Below, piece after piece: positions 11,777 through 23,236 of a DNA stretch of 64,000 bases (its first letter is position 1; each line of letters begins with the position of its first letter). The notes under the pieces are model-generated. The model did not search any database and had not been told where the DNA came from. It saw nothing but the letters and a program-made list of their open reading frames with translations. Position numbers and translations under genes: made by a program. The stretch spans positions 132,352,240 to 132,416,239 of the forward strand of contig JBAIZL010000002.1 in NCBI GenBank assembly GCA_036971475.1, read 5' to 3'. The DNA comes from Prosapia bicincta (Eukaryota > Arthropoda > Insecta > Hemiptera > Cercopidae).

Positions 11777-13091
11777 TTAACCTTCAAACACACGCGCCGG
11801 GGTGTAAAGCACCTCACACCATTCATTTCTCTCTGAGGTGACTACAAAAAATTTTTGTTCTCGCTCTCCTCCTAGGTAGTTGTTTTTCACTTCTCCCTCC
11901 ACACTGTCACTCATAGTCAACCCGTTGTGGCCTACCAGTCATTGTGTTTACATCGTTGTTTTAACTGCAGGGTGAATTCAACCCCGCGCGTGTGTTCTCG
12001 TCCAAAAATTTTTTGTTGGTACATTTTTAAGTTATTGTTTTTTAATTAGAATAATTTTTTAGTGTGAGTCTTTTATTGGTGTTTAACATATTTATTTATC
12101 TTTTTTGTTGTAATTTTGTCTTTTTGTCATAAAAAAAATTAAAATTCTGGGTCAAGAACTTTCAAAACCCCATATTGCATCAAGAGCCTTACTGCCAGGA
12201 CTACCTTTGCATATAAAAGCAGGTGTGAAGCACATAAGTGGTGTTGAGAAAACTCGAGAAAGAAAAATTAAAGAAGTTCTGGACGATGCGAAGTTTGCCC
12301 GCTGCAAAAAGACCGGAAGACAACCACTACATGCTGCAACTGCAACAAATTACTTTGTAGGAAACATTCCTTTATATACTGTGAAGAATGTGCACCTGAA
12401 TAAAAAATACATTTTGAAAATATTAATTAAAACAAATATCTTTACTTTTTTAAAATTGTTTTGACTTATTTATTTGGACTGAACTAATGATTACTTCTAA
12501 ACCAATACTTCTGTACACAGTTATAAATTTAGCTAATTTTTGTTCACCTAATAAAATGTGTATATTTTTTGAAATATTTTATTCCAATGTAAAACGTTAT
12601 TTACTAATGTTTACTTGACTAAATATGAAGTAAATTGCATAGTAATAAGTATTATTTTTCATTATGACGAGTAATTTTAAATTTTAAGTGTGGCAAATTT
12701 TGACGATTTTCAAGCTGAATTTACATAATTTTTTTTCAAATAAACATATTGTATTTATGTTGTCTAACTTTTTGAAAAGTTCTCTAAAGAATCTAGCCAT
12801 TACAATTTACTAAAATGTATGAATAAATGTCTAATTTTAATTTGAAAAAAGATACAATTTATAAAGTAAATTTACGTGCATTTAGCCTATATAGTACTAC
12901 AAAAAAAAATCTACAAGTGATACACCCATACAAATTCTATAAAACGTTTTATAAACAACAACATTCACACACACAATTTTATAAAGATGAAAATTTAGTG
13001 ATAATTAACTTTTTTAGATAAGAAATGGGGTGGAAAATACCCCGCGCGTGTGTTTATGTCCGAGTAGTTGGCGCGTGTGATTGAAGGTTAA
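11777..13091 (+). mobile_element. Short piggyBac element with TTAA duplication
   Basis: TTAA at 11777-11780 and 13088-13091 flank an element of 1,307 bp (11781-13087). Its left end reads CCTTCAAACACACGCGCC and its right end, reversed, CCTTCAATCACACGCGCC, a 17/18 match. Both arms carry a second internal motif, CCCCGCGCGTGTGTT (about 11982 and 13040), in direct orientation. Exact TTAA duplication is diagnostic of the piggyBac superfamily. The inside keeps only the tail of the transposase, so the element is non-autonomous. Confidence 0.92.
12148..12405 (+). pseudogene. piggyBac transposase C-terminal tail with cysteine-rich domain
   Basis: From about 12148 one frame reads LGQELSKPHIASRALLPG and on to KTRERKIKEVL. 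A frame change near 12280 then gives the cysteine-rich end: RCEVCPLQKDRKT, CCNCNKLLCRKHS, YCEECAPE and a stop at about 12403. The CxxC...CxxC...CxxH...CxxC spacing is that of the zinc-binding domain at the C-terminus of piggyBac transposases, which binds the element's subterminal DNA. The catalytic DDD core is absent, and the frameshift separates the two pieces. Confidence 0.82.
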
Positions 13092-13135
13092 GAACCTAAT
13101 GTTATTCTTATTCCTTTTGAGGTACTAGATCAAAG

Positions 13136-13367
13136 ATAACAACAATTTTCTGGGTATGGTGAAAAAATTACCATTTCAATCCCACCAACTAAAGATGTTT
13201 GTAGCCAAAAAGAAGCATATACTAACCGACATCTTCCTGAAAATGTTGATGATATTTATAATCAGTCAAGAAGCTCTGTTGGAAATATGGATGTTGCTTC
13301 TAAATGTGAGTCATTAGATGAAGCAGAAAATCCTCTTCCTGGCTTTGTTTATGTAATAAGTTCCTAA
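13136..13367 (+). other. Possible exon or coding relic, unrecognised
   Basis: A 77-codon open stretch containing GYGEKITISIPPTKDVCS and NPLPGFVYVISS, ended by TAA at 13365. Its composition is not low-complexity and looks more like protein than the surrounding sequence. It lies right of the piggyBac insertion, and a short frame containing DRFEEFVSCSCGSDI precedes the insertion at about 11715-11776, so the element may have landed in a gene or pseudogene. I recognise no family. Confidence 0.25.
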
Positions 13368-13556
13368 ATGAACATCTGCTAGAACCAGGGATCAAGATAA
13401 CTTGATAAAACTCTAGCTAACTTATAAAAATGGAGTATGCAATTTTCGTTATTTTTATTGAAAAAACATTGTTTAGAATAAAGTCAATACTATATTAACA
13501 AAGTAGGTTTTAAGTGTAGCTAGTGAGAGAAATTCACAACAGTAAATATTAATAGT

Positions 13557-13795
13557 TCGCTCAAAATCTCCCTACACACATCTCAAAAATTGTTACTACA
13601 TACAGACTAGTCTCCACAATGATGTCACCTTATTTTTTCAGTGATTGGCTACTGTTTAGTAGTAGGGGCTAGTACTAGATCATCATTAAGTGGCCAATCA
13701 CTGATGAAGTGACATCAATGTCGAAACTAGTCTATATGTATTAATAAACTACCGTGTAGTGAGATTTTCAGTGAACTATTTTAATATTTACAGTA
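13557..13795. mobile_element. Imperfect inverted repeat, Penelope-type end pair
   Basis: The left arm (about 13557-13650) is repeated in reverse at about 13690-13795; both contain the CATATAGACTAGT-like block and the ATGATGTCAC / GTGACATCA block. The right arm carries a hammerhead-like core (13701-13727). The head-to-head arrangement resembles the Penelope ends at 28.3 kb, but no coding sequence remains. Confidence 0.5.
13701..13728 (+). ncRNA. Hammerhead-like motif with palindromic ACTAGT
   Basis: CTGATGA (13701-13707), AGT, a 5 bp stem (GACAT 13711-13715, loop CA, ATGTC 13718-13722), then GAA followed by ACTAGT and C (13723-13732). ACTAGT is self-complementary and is followed by C, as required for a stem III and NUH site formed between two copies. 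Flanking sequence does not make a convincing stem I, so activity is uncertain. Confidence 0.4.
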
Positions 13796-13799
13796 GATT

Positions 13800-15770
13800 T
13801 TATAAAAGTAAATGTAAGAGATTTTTTTAATAATGTTGAATTTTATTCAATTTAGGATCATTTGTTAGATATTTGGCTTATTTCAATTATATTTACCATC
13901 AATGTTCAGCCTTCTTACTTCTCATTTTCCTGCTAATATTTATAAGAAGATTCGAAAGTGACCTGTATGTTTTTAATTCTGCAAGACTTGGCCACCACAA
14001 GCTACTAGATAGGAGAATCCATCTACTAGATATTAAAATGTTTGGGAATGCAAAAAATATATGTATTTATTTATCTTTGATTATTCCATGTAATTACTAC
14101 TTAATATTGTAATTTTTCTTGTAGAAAGTTACATCATTCAAATTAAAATAGGACTACAAGGCGAAAGATCAACAGCTGCTGAGTGAGTTGAAAAACTGAA
14201 CTCAGCAGACATAAATCGAAATTCTATATAACACTTTATATAGGATGGTCACAAGACATACGTGACAAGTTATCGTTTTGTGAAACAGATGCAACAAATG
14301 GTGAGAATAAATGGGACAGCAGTTTTAATGGCCTACTGCTTCACACTAACAGTTATTAGAGTTAGAAGATCAACATCTATACTGATGCTCTGCATTCTAC
14401 TGGCTTTATCAGTTACGTTCGATCTTCTGGAACAAAGTCTTATCTAAAAATTGAATGTCAGGGACATACAGGTAGTAAGAGGGGCTTTGGGAATTAACCT
14501 TTACAAGATAGTTATAAAGTTCTTTTAATATTTCAGTGAGTACAAAATTAATGTAAGTTACACTTAGGTTGAATATTTCTTTGTAGAATTGTAATTTGTG
14601 AATATGAAAATTGGGACTCGTACCAAGAATACAATATTTGAAAGATTTTATTCTGATTCCCTAAATAAACATTTCCCTATATACTGTATGTTTAAAATTA
14701 TTCAGTTTTCTTTAAATTCCAGTTCACTCATTTCTTGAATACGTGTCTAGCATTAAGCATTTACTTGGCATAAAATGGCGTTGAACATTTATAATTTTTC
14801 CTTAAGAGTTTAAATTAGCTCCAAATGTCCACAGAATGTCTAAAGCTTCACACTGCACGTGAATAAAATTAGTTGTGTACACATTTTGTGAGTAGTACAC
14901 AATCTTCAAATAAGGGGTTTTGGGATATCATTTTGCTTGTTTCTTGGATTCTTCAGAATACTCAGAAACACAAAATCAGGTGAGGCAGGGATGATTGCTA
15001 TAAGCATTACGTCATCTACACTACTTGCCATGGTATCTGATTATGTATATTTTGCAAAACCGTCATTATTTTGAAATGAAGAATTAGAGTGAATGATTTG
15101 AGTTAGACGACAGAAACATTGTTGTACGGATCCAACTGGCACTTAGGGCTCTTCTAGGCGCTAACCGACATTACGGCCGACGACATCTCGTATTAAAAAT
15201 GTTTTTCAGATTCCCTCACAAGCCGTTGTCCTTCTGTTTTTATTACGCCGATCTAACGTTCCCCCCACGCTTAGTTCTTCGCGTTCTCATTTTCCTGTAT
15301 TGGTGGGTTAAACAACGCATTCGAATAAACCTGCAAGTTTCTGTTATCGTCTGCCTCAAAACTGTCTATTTCTTTAGATTCGCCGTAACTTTTTTATTAA
15401 TAAAGTTTTCTTGATTCGGTTTTCACTATCGTTGCTGTTGGATGCTGCTGGTCATTTTGAAATGCCAGTGATTGTTGTAGGTGGCCTAGTTCTCAAATCA
15501 GCATTCTTTTGATGTTTTTCGGCACTTGGGAATTTGTCAAATTTAGTTAGTTAATTACAATTATTATTTTTATCTATTTATAGTTATACAAACATTGATT
15601 TGCTTCTTCACTCTTTATTACGTTTCATTATCAGAAAAATTAAATCTTTATTACATACGTTTTGAATCAATTATTCAAAATCTAGAAATTGTTAATTTCT
15701 TAACTTGGGCGGCCATTTTGAACGTCTCAACACACAACCCCCCCCCACACACACTGAGTGTCAAAATATC
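13800..15770. other. Unassigned stretch
   Basis: No recognised gene. At about 14240-14348 one frame reads YIGWSQDIRDKLSFCETDAT and continues to a stop; it is protein-like but of unknown family. At 15120-15500 the sequence is richer in G+C and CpG than its surroundings. Neither has enough support for a gene call. Confidence 0.35.
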
Positions 15771-17053
15771 TCAAAATATACTGATTTTACAAAAGAAGGC
15801 AAAATCAGTAAAATTATTTAAAATAAAGATTTTAAAACACATTAGAGGAGGTGAAAGTAGCGGGCCTGTTCCGTAACAGAATATGTAAACAAAGCCGATC
15901 CAAAGGGATGGTTTGGCCTAACAAAACGAAAGAGTGGGGACCCCGTTTTATGAGAAAAGGGGAGAGGTGATTCAGCGCTAGGAGAAGATGGACGTTTCCT
16001 TCTGGACATCCAGATCCATGGACTGCAAGATGCCGTTCCGAGGCTAAGCCTTAATCCATAGCCCAAGATTGAAGTGGAGATGGTCAGCTCTTCAACCGCC
16101 ACAATTCGAATATAATTTTTTTTTTTAATGTAACTAAACAGTATTAAAGACGGCCTTAAAATCGTTTAGTTGCGTCCGCTAGAACATTCTAGACTCCAGG
16201 GAACCAACCTTGGGAGAAGAGGAGCGAGGAGCAGTGAAGTTTTTTGGGGCAAGTCAAACTTTCAATAACAAAATAATCATTTATTAATTTAAATATAAAT
16301 TTCAAAATTATAAATACAGATTTCATTAAATGCAAAATTATTATCAAATTGATTTCTCAGTAGAATAAAAAATATATAAGCAACTGACTTTTTATTGGAA
16401 AAGTATGTAAATGGTGGAGATTAAGTATATAGTATTATTCAAATTAAAATTAATAATATCAAGATTAAAGTTTATCAAATTGTTACAAGGTCAAATTTAA
16501 CAAGTTAACACAAAGAAAATCCAATGTCTTTAATAAAATTAAATATTTAAATTCAACGAGAAAACTTGAATGAGAATTTCAATAAGGAAATTTAATTAAA
16601 ATCGCTTTAACTTGGTTAATATCGTTTATTTTATATCCACTAAAATTACAATACACAACCAGTATTAAGAATATGTAATAATGAAAATCCTATAAAATTG
16701 TTGTACGAATCTTTTAGATATATATTTGGGAGTACGAATTTAAATTGAAATTTAAATGATTTGGAAGTAAACTTGCGCTTACTTCTAAAAATAAAATAAT
16801 GAAAATAGAAATATTAGAAAAATGAATTCTAATAAATATTTATGCTAAAGCAAATAATTATAATCATTTTAATATTGATAGAATAATTAATAATGAGCAT
16901 AAAATCTATCTAAATGAGACAGAGCATAATGGTTGGTTTTATAAATGAAGTCCAGGGATTTTATCCACTGGCAGATCACGCTCGACACACTACAAGTACC
17001 AGGACATAGTAAGTCGGGTGGGATAACATTTTGACCGCGGCTGAACTGTCACG

Positions 17054-17080
17054 TTTTGGCTCTACAGCGCCCATCATCAG
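17054..17080 (-). ncRNA. Decayed hammerhead-like motif in left repeat
   Basis: On the minus strand: CTGATGA (17080-17074), T, then GGGCGCTGTAGAGCC and AAAACG. The right repeat keeps GAAA at the matching position, so the left copy has lost the G of the core. A stem of GGC with GCC, extended by CT with AG across one mismatch, can form. Confidence 0.3.
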
Positions 17081-17162
17081 TAAGTCAATGTAGAGCGTAA
17101 AACATACACGGCTTAGGGACTGGACGCGAGATTAGCACCAAGAAGCGTGCTTTGGCCGCAGC

Positions 17163-17354
<192 letters not shown>

Positions 17355-17823
17355 AGCGCATTTTTATTTAAGTTAAAGAAAGTTCAACATAGATTAACGA
17401 TTTGAAGTCCTTGACTAGCGTGTTTAAGATGAACATTGTTTCCCAGTTTTTACAGATACTGTATCTTGCTTCTGTTTCAGGTGATACAAGCAGCCTATAG
17501 TTTCGTCAACATTCTTCGAACTCTTCGATTTTCAGATTCTACTTAATTTGATTTCATTAACAACTATTTTTAAAAAGAAACATTACTGATATAAATTCAG
17601 TAATAATAATGTACAACATTATTTTAAAAAATGTGTCGGTAAAAAATATTGACATTTACGTATAGTTTGTTTTACTTTTTAATTAGTGTAGTTTTTATTC
17701 ACAATTTGTTTGTTTGCTTGTGTTTGTCGTAATATTACTTTCATTTTAAAGAAATGGGTAAAGCCACTCCCTGTTTTAAGGCCAATATCCGAAGGGTTCA
17801 ACTATCACAGGGTTTAAACCGAT

Positions 17824-18083
17824 TTAAATGATTTGGAAGTGAACTTGCGCTTACTTCTAAAAATAAAATAATGAAAATAGAAATATTAGAAAAATGAATT
17901 CTAATAAATATTTATGCTAAAGCAAATAATTATATTCATTTTAATACTGATAAAATAATTAATAATGCGCTTAAAATCTATCTAAATGAGACAGAGCATA
18001 ATGGTTGGTTTTATAAATGAAGTTCGGGGATTTTATCCACTGGCAGATCACGCTCGACACACTACAGGTACCAGGACATAGTC
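17824..18083. repeat. Third, partial copy of the flanking-repeat tail
   Basis: This closely repeats 16756-17010, from AAATGATTTGGAAGT to TACCAGGACATAG, and joins directly to gag-like sequence at 18083. The gag N-terminus is therefore missing or replaced. Confidence 0.8.
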
Positions 18084-18840
18084 GGGTGGAAGGGCGCAGC
18101 TGATGCATGGTGGAAGGCGATACAATTTGTGACAGAAACCTATGAGGTTTCTGTTCCTATTTAGGGAGGAATTTGTCAAGCACTTTTGAAGCTTCCACCA
18201 ATAGGAGCGGGTTAGGCGGCAGATCAATCAGGGTCGATAGTATCCTAATGGCCCATTTAGCATGGCAGAGTACTTTGTCATGATGATAAACCGCGCAAAA
18301 AACTTACATCCGGTTATACCTGAACAACACTTGATTTTCATGATAATGAGGCATTTCGGAAGTAATGTGCAATTAGCGAGCGTAGGAAACCCTACTAACA
18401 ATATAACAAATGCTATTACTTTCCTACAACAGATAGATAATGTTTCAGAACGTGAGAGGAAAGGAAACGGAAATGGGAACCACTATACCACCAGTGGTGC
18501 ACAAAGGGATGTCACGTCCAACCAGAAACCTAACCCTAACCAGTGATCCTATGGTGACACCAAAGAAAAGCCCAAATCCAAGTATCCGCAAAACACAAAT
18601 CCTTCCTCAATCATCCCGGGACCTAGTGACCAACATAAAAAAAAACTAGGCAGTAGGATCTTTGGTCGGTGTAATAAGAGTAGGTTGCCCAGGCTAGGGA
18701 TCCAGCATAATCATGAAATTAGGGATGTGCCGGTTTACCACCTTGACAATGAGATAACCCTGGGTGGACTGTCCATGAATCTCAGGGACGAACTATTAGA
18801 GGAGGAGGAAGAGCCAATACAATCTAATAGATAGACAGAT
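18083..18840 (+). pseudogene. Gypsy-1 gag remnant
   Basis: Begins with GWKGAADAWWKAIQFVTETY, the WW-containing capsid block also seen in Gypsy-2 (HLKGQALTWWRLY). A frame at 18262-18546 (AEYFVMMINRAKNLHP) continues the capsid, and another piece near 18720-18830 carries DVPVYHLDNEITLGGL. An in-frame TAG soon after the start and later frame changes disrupt it. The N-terminal half is missing. Confidence 0.7.
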
Positions 18841-18892
18841 AGATCAGTGTCCGGCTATTCAATGTTACATAAACTGACAAGAAATTACAGAA

Positions 18893-19060
18893 GAGATTGA
18901 CACAGGGGCCCAAATGTCAGTGATTGAGACCAACGAATATTTAGCCTTAAAACAATTAGGAAATGAGTTCTACGAGCTTCCAGTGTCTAATGTTGGTCTG
19001 GTTACGACATTAGGATCTCGGTTTAAAGGAACCAGAAAAGATATAAGGCGTAGAAAATAA
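18893..19060 (+). pseudogene. Gypsy-1 aspartic protease fragment
   Basis: The frame EIDTGAQMSVIE gives the DTG active-site motif of retroelement aspartic proteases, followed by about 45 residues to a stop. The second half, including the flap and the ILG motif, is not seen. The next ~360 bp is A-rich and carries no recognisable protease, suggesting a replacement or insertion before RT. Confidence 0.7.
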
Positions 19061-19421
19061 AGACCAAATAACAGAAAAAAAAAAAATTAAAATAGGCTAT
19101 AAGCCGAAACAAGTAAGGGTAAACGCCAAAAAATGAAGAAATAAAAAATGCGAAAAGCAACAAATTGGCCGAAATAAAATACTTCAAACAACCTAACGTT
19201 AAGAACTTTATTAGAACAAATCAATAAAATTTGCAAACTATAAATTAAAAATAAAAATTCAAAAAGTGAAAGAAAATAATAAACCAAATTTAATAAAATA
19301 TAGAACAAAAATAAATGGAAGAAAATTTGCACAGTGGAGAAAACTAAAAAGACGTAAAAAACGGGAAAAATCATCCAAGGACGTAACATATAAACAATGT
19401 CTTTAAATAAATACTATTCAA

Positions 19422-20842
19422 GTGGGAAATAACATAAATGATCAGTCAATACTAAACGATGAAGAGAAACAAAAATTACAAAGTTTATTAAATGAATTTA
19501 AAGATATTTTCAGCAAACAGTCAGGAAAGTCTACAAAGTACAAACACACTCTTAATATTAAAAATGGGGAGACTTTTGTGAAGAGAAATTACCCGACTCC
19601 CATTAACTTTCGTAAACAGGTCGAAGACGAAATTAATAAAATATTACAATATGACATAATAGAACGGTCTAGAACACCTTTATAAACCCAATGATTACGG
19701 TCGTTAAACTGGATAAATCGACAAGGTTATGCTTAGATGCTAGGAAGTTTAATTACATAAACTACGAAAGAGTGTCGAGTGTAGATGACATCTTACACAA
19801 AGGGCAAAACAAGCCCTATATTTCCAAGATTGACTTAACCTCAAGTTTTTGGCAAGTTCCATTAACACATGAATCGAGGAAATGCCGGCTTTCTTTTCAA
19901 TAATAAAGTATACAACTTTAAAGTAGTCCCATTTGGGTTCCAGAACACCCTAGTAGCTCTATTCAGAACTATAGACCTAACATTGGGACCAGAAATAAGC
20001 AACAACGTCTCAGCTTATGTAGACGACCTATTATGTCTGTCCGAAACGTTCGAAGAACATCTCGAGCATTTTCGAACGATATTCACCAAATTCAGGGAAG
20101 GGAACATTACTATAAATCCCAAAAAGACGATGTTCTGTCAGCGAGAAGTAAAGTTTTAGGATATGTTTTCAATTAGCAAGGAGTTACATCTGATCCCGAA
20201 AATCTCCAAGCAATTCACGAATTCCCAGTTCCAAAAAATAAACGACAACTACAATCGTTTCTGGGGTTCGTGAATTACTACTCTCGTTTCACGCGCAAGT
20301 ATGCTAAAGAAACTTCACCTCTGTTGACACTCTTGCTTAAAAAACAACCCTGGGTTTGGGATATCGAAAAGCAAGTAGCTTTCGAATGTGTCAAAGGCTT
20401 GTTTATGGAAGTAGTAACGTTGGTACATCCGAGGGAAGGGCAGGGAACATTTTCACAAACATATGCTAGCGATAAGGCGATCGCTAGTCAACTTTACCAA
20501 AACGATGAGGAAGGGTAATTGCAAGTTATAGGTTTCGTATCACGAACATTAAAAAAGGCGGAGTTAGGGTACACGGTATATGAAAAGGAGTTACTAGCCA
20601 TTGTACATGGATTAAAAAAGTTTCGACAACTGATTTTGGGGGCTCCATTAACAATAATTTCGGATAATAAAGCTATGAAATTCCCAAACTTACGTAGCTC
20701 AACAAACTTCCGAATAACAAGATGGATACTCGCCATAAAGGAGTACCAACCTATAATGTTGCACTGCCCGGGTAAAGAAAATGTTCCCTGTGACACCGTA
20801 AGTCGGATGTACCAATGGGAAGGCGGAATGTGTAATGGGTAA
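19422..20842 (+). pseudogene. Gypsy-1 reverse transcriptase and RNase H
   Basis: Four frames together cover RT and RNase H. 19422-19685 holds the pre-RT region (LLNEFKDIFSKQSGK, RNYPTPINFRKQVEDEINK). 19691-19903 holds LCLDARKFN and KIDLTSSFWQVPL. 19869-20159 holds VVPFGFQNT and the intact catalytic YVDD (20016-20027). 20270-20842 holds NYYSRF, then the RNase H part with YEKELLAIVHGLKKFR, a TDH-equivalent SDNKA, and HCPGKENVPCDTVSR. Frame changes near 19685, 19880 and 20160 and a TAA at 20516 break it. It cannot make a full protein. Confidence 0.88.
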
Positions 20843-21179
20843 AATGAAAGAATAGTTAAAATTAGTCAGATTAAATTATAGTGTCCCGTATCCCTACGAG
20901 TTATGTTTAGAGATTTGAGAGCAAGTCAAGAACAGCAACAAGACCTGTTAAATATAATACAAAATATAAATTATAATAGCAATTATGAAATAATAGAAAA
21001 TGTACTATGCAAACGATGCAATGAACAGATATAAGGTAGTATTGCCAAGAGATAATGTGGATATGTTCATAGAACAGATACATAAAAAATACGCCCATAT
21101 AGATAGAAATAAATTTTTTTAAATGATAAAGATGTGTATATATAAAAAATACGTATAAACAAATAATAAATGTAATTGG

Positions 21180-22075
21180 AAAATGTTGTATATGCCAACT
21201 CGCTAAAGTCACCAATAGGTATAGCCAGGTGAGAAGAAACCCTATGCTGTCACAAAACCCATGTGAAATGGTAGCAATAGACCTTTTAGGCCCGTTGCCT
21301 AAAAGTACAGGAGGAGCTAGGCATGTCTTAGTAATAATAGATTTTTTTTCGAAGCTAGTGAAGCTATATGGAGTTAAGCCCGAATACAAGAAGCTGTATA
21401 GATAAGCTTACAAGATACTTTCAGACAATAATCGAACCTGTCAGAATACTTTCAGATTACGGCTCAGCGTTTACTTCCCGACAGTGGGGGATATGGATGG
21501 AGGAGAACCAAATCCGACATACATTAATCCCTGTCAGGCATCCTCAAGTAAACCATGCTGAGAGAATGAACTGAGATCTGGGAAGGATTCTGAGGACATA
21601 TTGACATGAAGTGCAATCCTCATGGATGAGTTACCTACCATATATTGAACAAGTTTTTAACAGCACTCCACATGACGTGACTGGGTATTCTCCTGTCCAG
21701 GTGCATCATGGGGAGGAACTAAATATATATGGGAGGAATTTATTCCAGAGGGTTGTAAAAACTTCGACAGAACAACACACAGAGAGAAATTGCAGCTGGT
21801 ATTTGATTGAATAAGGAGAAATGGAGAAAATAGGGAAAAAGAAAAACCTACAGATTCGAGAAATAATGTTTCAGCCTTGGGATATGGTATTGATTACAAG
21901 ACATAACCAGTCTAACGTAGTGAGAAATGAGACGAAGAAATTGCTACTCCGGTACCAAGGGCCATATAAAATCACCAAGAAAATAGGTCGTAAAACGTAT
22001 GAAGTTGCTAATATAATTACTAATAGAGTTAGTGGCATATACGGTGTAAGAGAGATTAAACCATTTGTCGAATAA
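21180..22075 (+). pseudogene. Gypsy-1 integrase
   Basis: Begins in the zinc-binding part (KCCICQLAK), then MVAIDLLGPLPKSTGG carries the first catalytic Asp. After a frameshift, VRILSDYGSAFTS carries the second Asp and HPQVNHAERMN the Glu region. The C-terminal part continues at 21611-21814 and 21821-22075 (PWDMVLITRHNQSN, YQGPYKITKKIGRKTYEV), which is the GPY/F-type domain. Stops at about 21572 and 21812 and the frameshift make it inactive. RNase H and integrase are separated by degraded AT-rich sequence at 20850-21180. Confidence 0.85.
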
Positions 22076-22078
22076 ACA

Positions 22079-23236
22079 TGTTACATTAAGTATATTTAAA
22101 TTGTCTAAAGCATAGTAAATTAAAAGCAGGGGTTAGTTTGTATCAATAAACTAAATTTAAAAAAGCTTCTGAGACTCTATTAAACAAAATCAACATTGAA
22201 AGATAAAAAGAATAAATTGTCGGAGCCGAAAGTTCAAAATCATGTTTACCTAGCAAGATAGCAACGAACAGGTAGTTTTATCAGTTCAAACAAGAAAAAC
22301 TACCAAGAATAAAATCATGTTTGTTTGTTATCTGAGTTAAGTATTATTGCAGAAATAGATTAACAAATAAATTTCCAGACTGATATGCAAAATACACAAT
22401 GAGTGGCCAACATGCTTAGTTTATTGAAAAGGATTTTAAACAAATCGGTTCAAGGTCAGATATTTGAAATCTAATACGGATGGAATCGTAACTCGGGACT
22501 TTAATGCCTAATAAACAAGGAAAGTAAATAGAAAGTTACAGCTACAACATTGTGCAGTCTCAGAAACCAGAGTTATTATGTCTTACCGCATGCATATTGA
22601 CTTTGCTAGAAAATAACTTAAGAACAGCAGTTTAGACAATCTGATGTATTAAGTCCCTCTGGAAGGTACAAACAATCAACTCTAATCTTACCTGCAAAAC
22701 TATGAATACCGAGATGTAATTTGTTTAAATAAGATTAGGAATAAAAATTAAATGAATATTAATAAGGGAATTTAACAAATTAATAAAGAAATATTATTTA
22801 TATTATTTGAAAAGTGTAATTGTAAATTATGTATGTATAATAAATGTAAAAAAAACATTATGATATACTAAATAAAATGAAAGCATTAAGAAAGTATTGT
22901 ACAGTCATTGCTTATATGTTTCAAGTTATAAAAAAACTATTATAAAGATAAAGAAAATATTAAAATGATGACGTCACTAGTAAGAGTGAAAGTTTGACTT
23001 TAAATAAAATATTAATATCGATGTGTTTGTTTCAAGCTACAGACAGAAAATTCTTAGGATGTGACGATGACTTTAACAACAAAAGTCGAGTTGTAAATAG
23101 AGTCATAGAATGAGAAAAATGTTTTAGTTGTAATTAAATTTAATAATTTTTGTTATTGTTGAAATATGTATTAGAATGAAAAATAATTAAAATTTCTTTT
23201 AAAGCGGAGAAAGTTGAGACGGCCAAAAACAGTCCA
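22079..23236. other. Gypsy-1 3' untranslated or LTR-like DNA
   Basis: AT-rich and non-coding. At 22166-22185 a CTTCTGAGACTCTATT block resembles TTCTGGGGACTCTAT 3' of Gypsy-2 pol (50463-50480), so both may mark the polypurine-tract/LTR junction of the lineage. No matching 5' copy was found. Confidence 0.4.

Larger units (their letters stand above)
18083..22078 (+). mobile_element. Gypsy-1: decayed Ty3/Gypsy retrotransposon, internal region
   Basis: Gag-like, protease, reverse transcriptase, RNase H and integrase segments follow one another on the plus strand, the Ty3/Gypsy order. Each is broken by stops or frameshifts. The protein blocks resemble Gypsy-2 (45.7-50.2 kb), so both belong to related lineages. 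No env-like frame is seen in the 1.1 kb between the end of pol and the right repeat. Confidence 0.9.

Noticed and set aside
15842..16102. Minus-strand frame of 86 residues whose first part recurs at 23288-23551
   Set aside because: Similarity reflects the DNA repeat; the second copy is frameshifted halfway and no family is recognised.
20907..21389. 160-residue minus-strand frame opposite Gypsy-1
   Set aside because: It is antisense to the degraded AT-rich linker and integrase; hydrophobicity comes from AT-rich composition.
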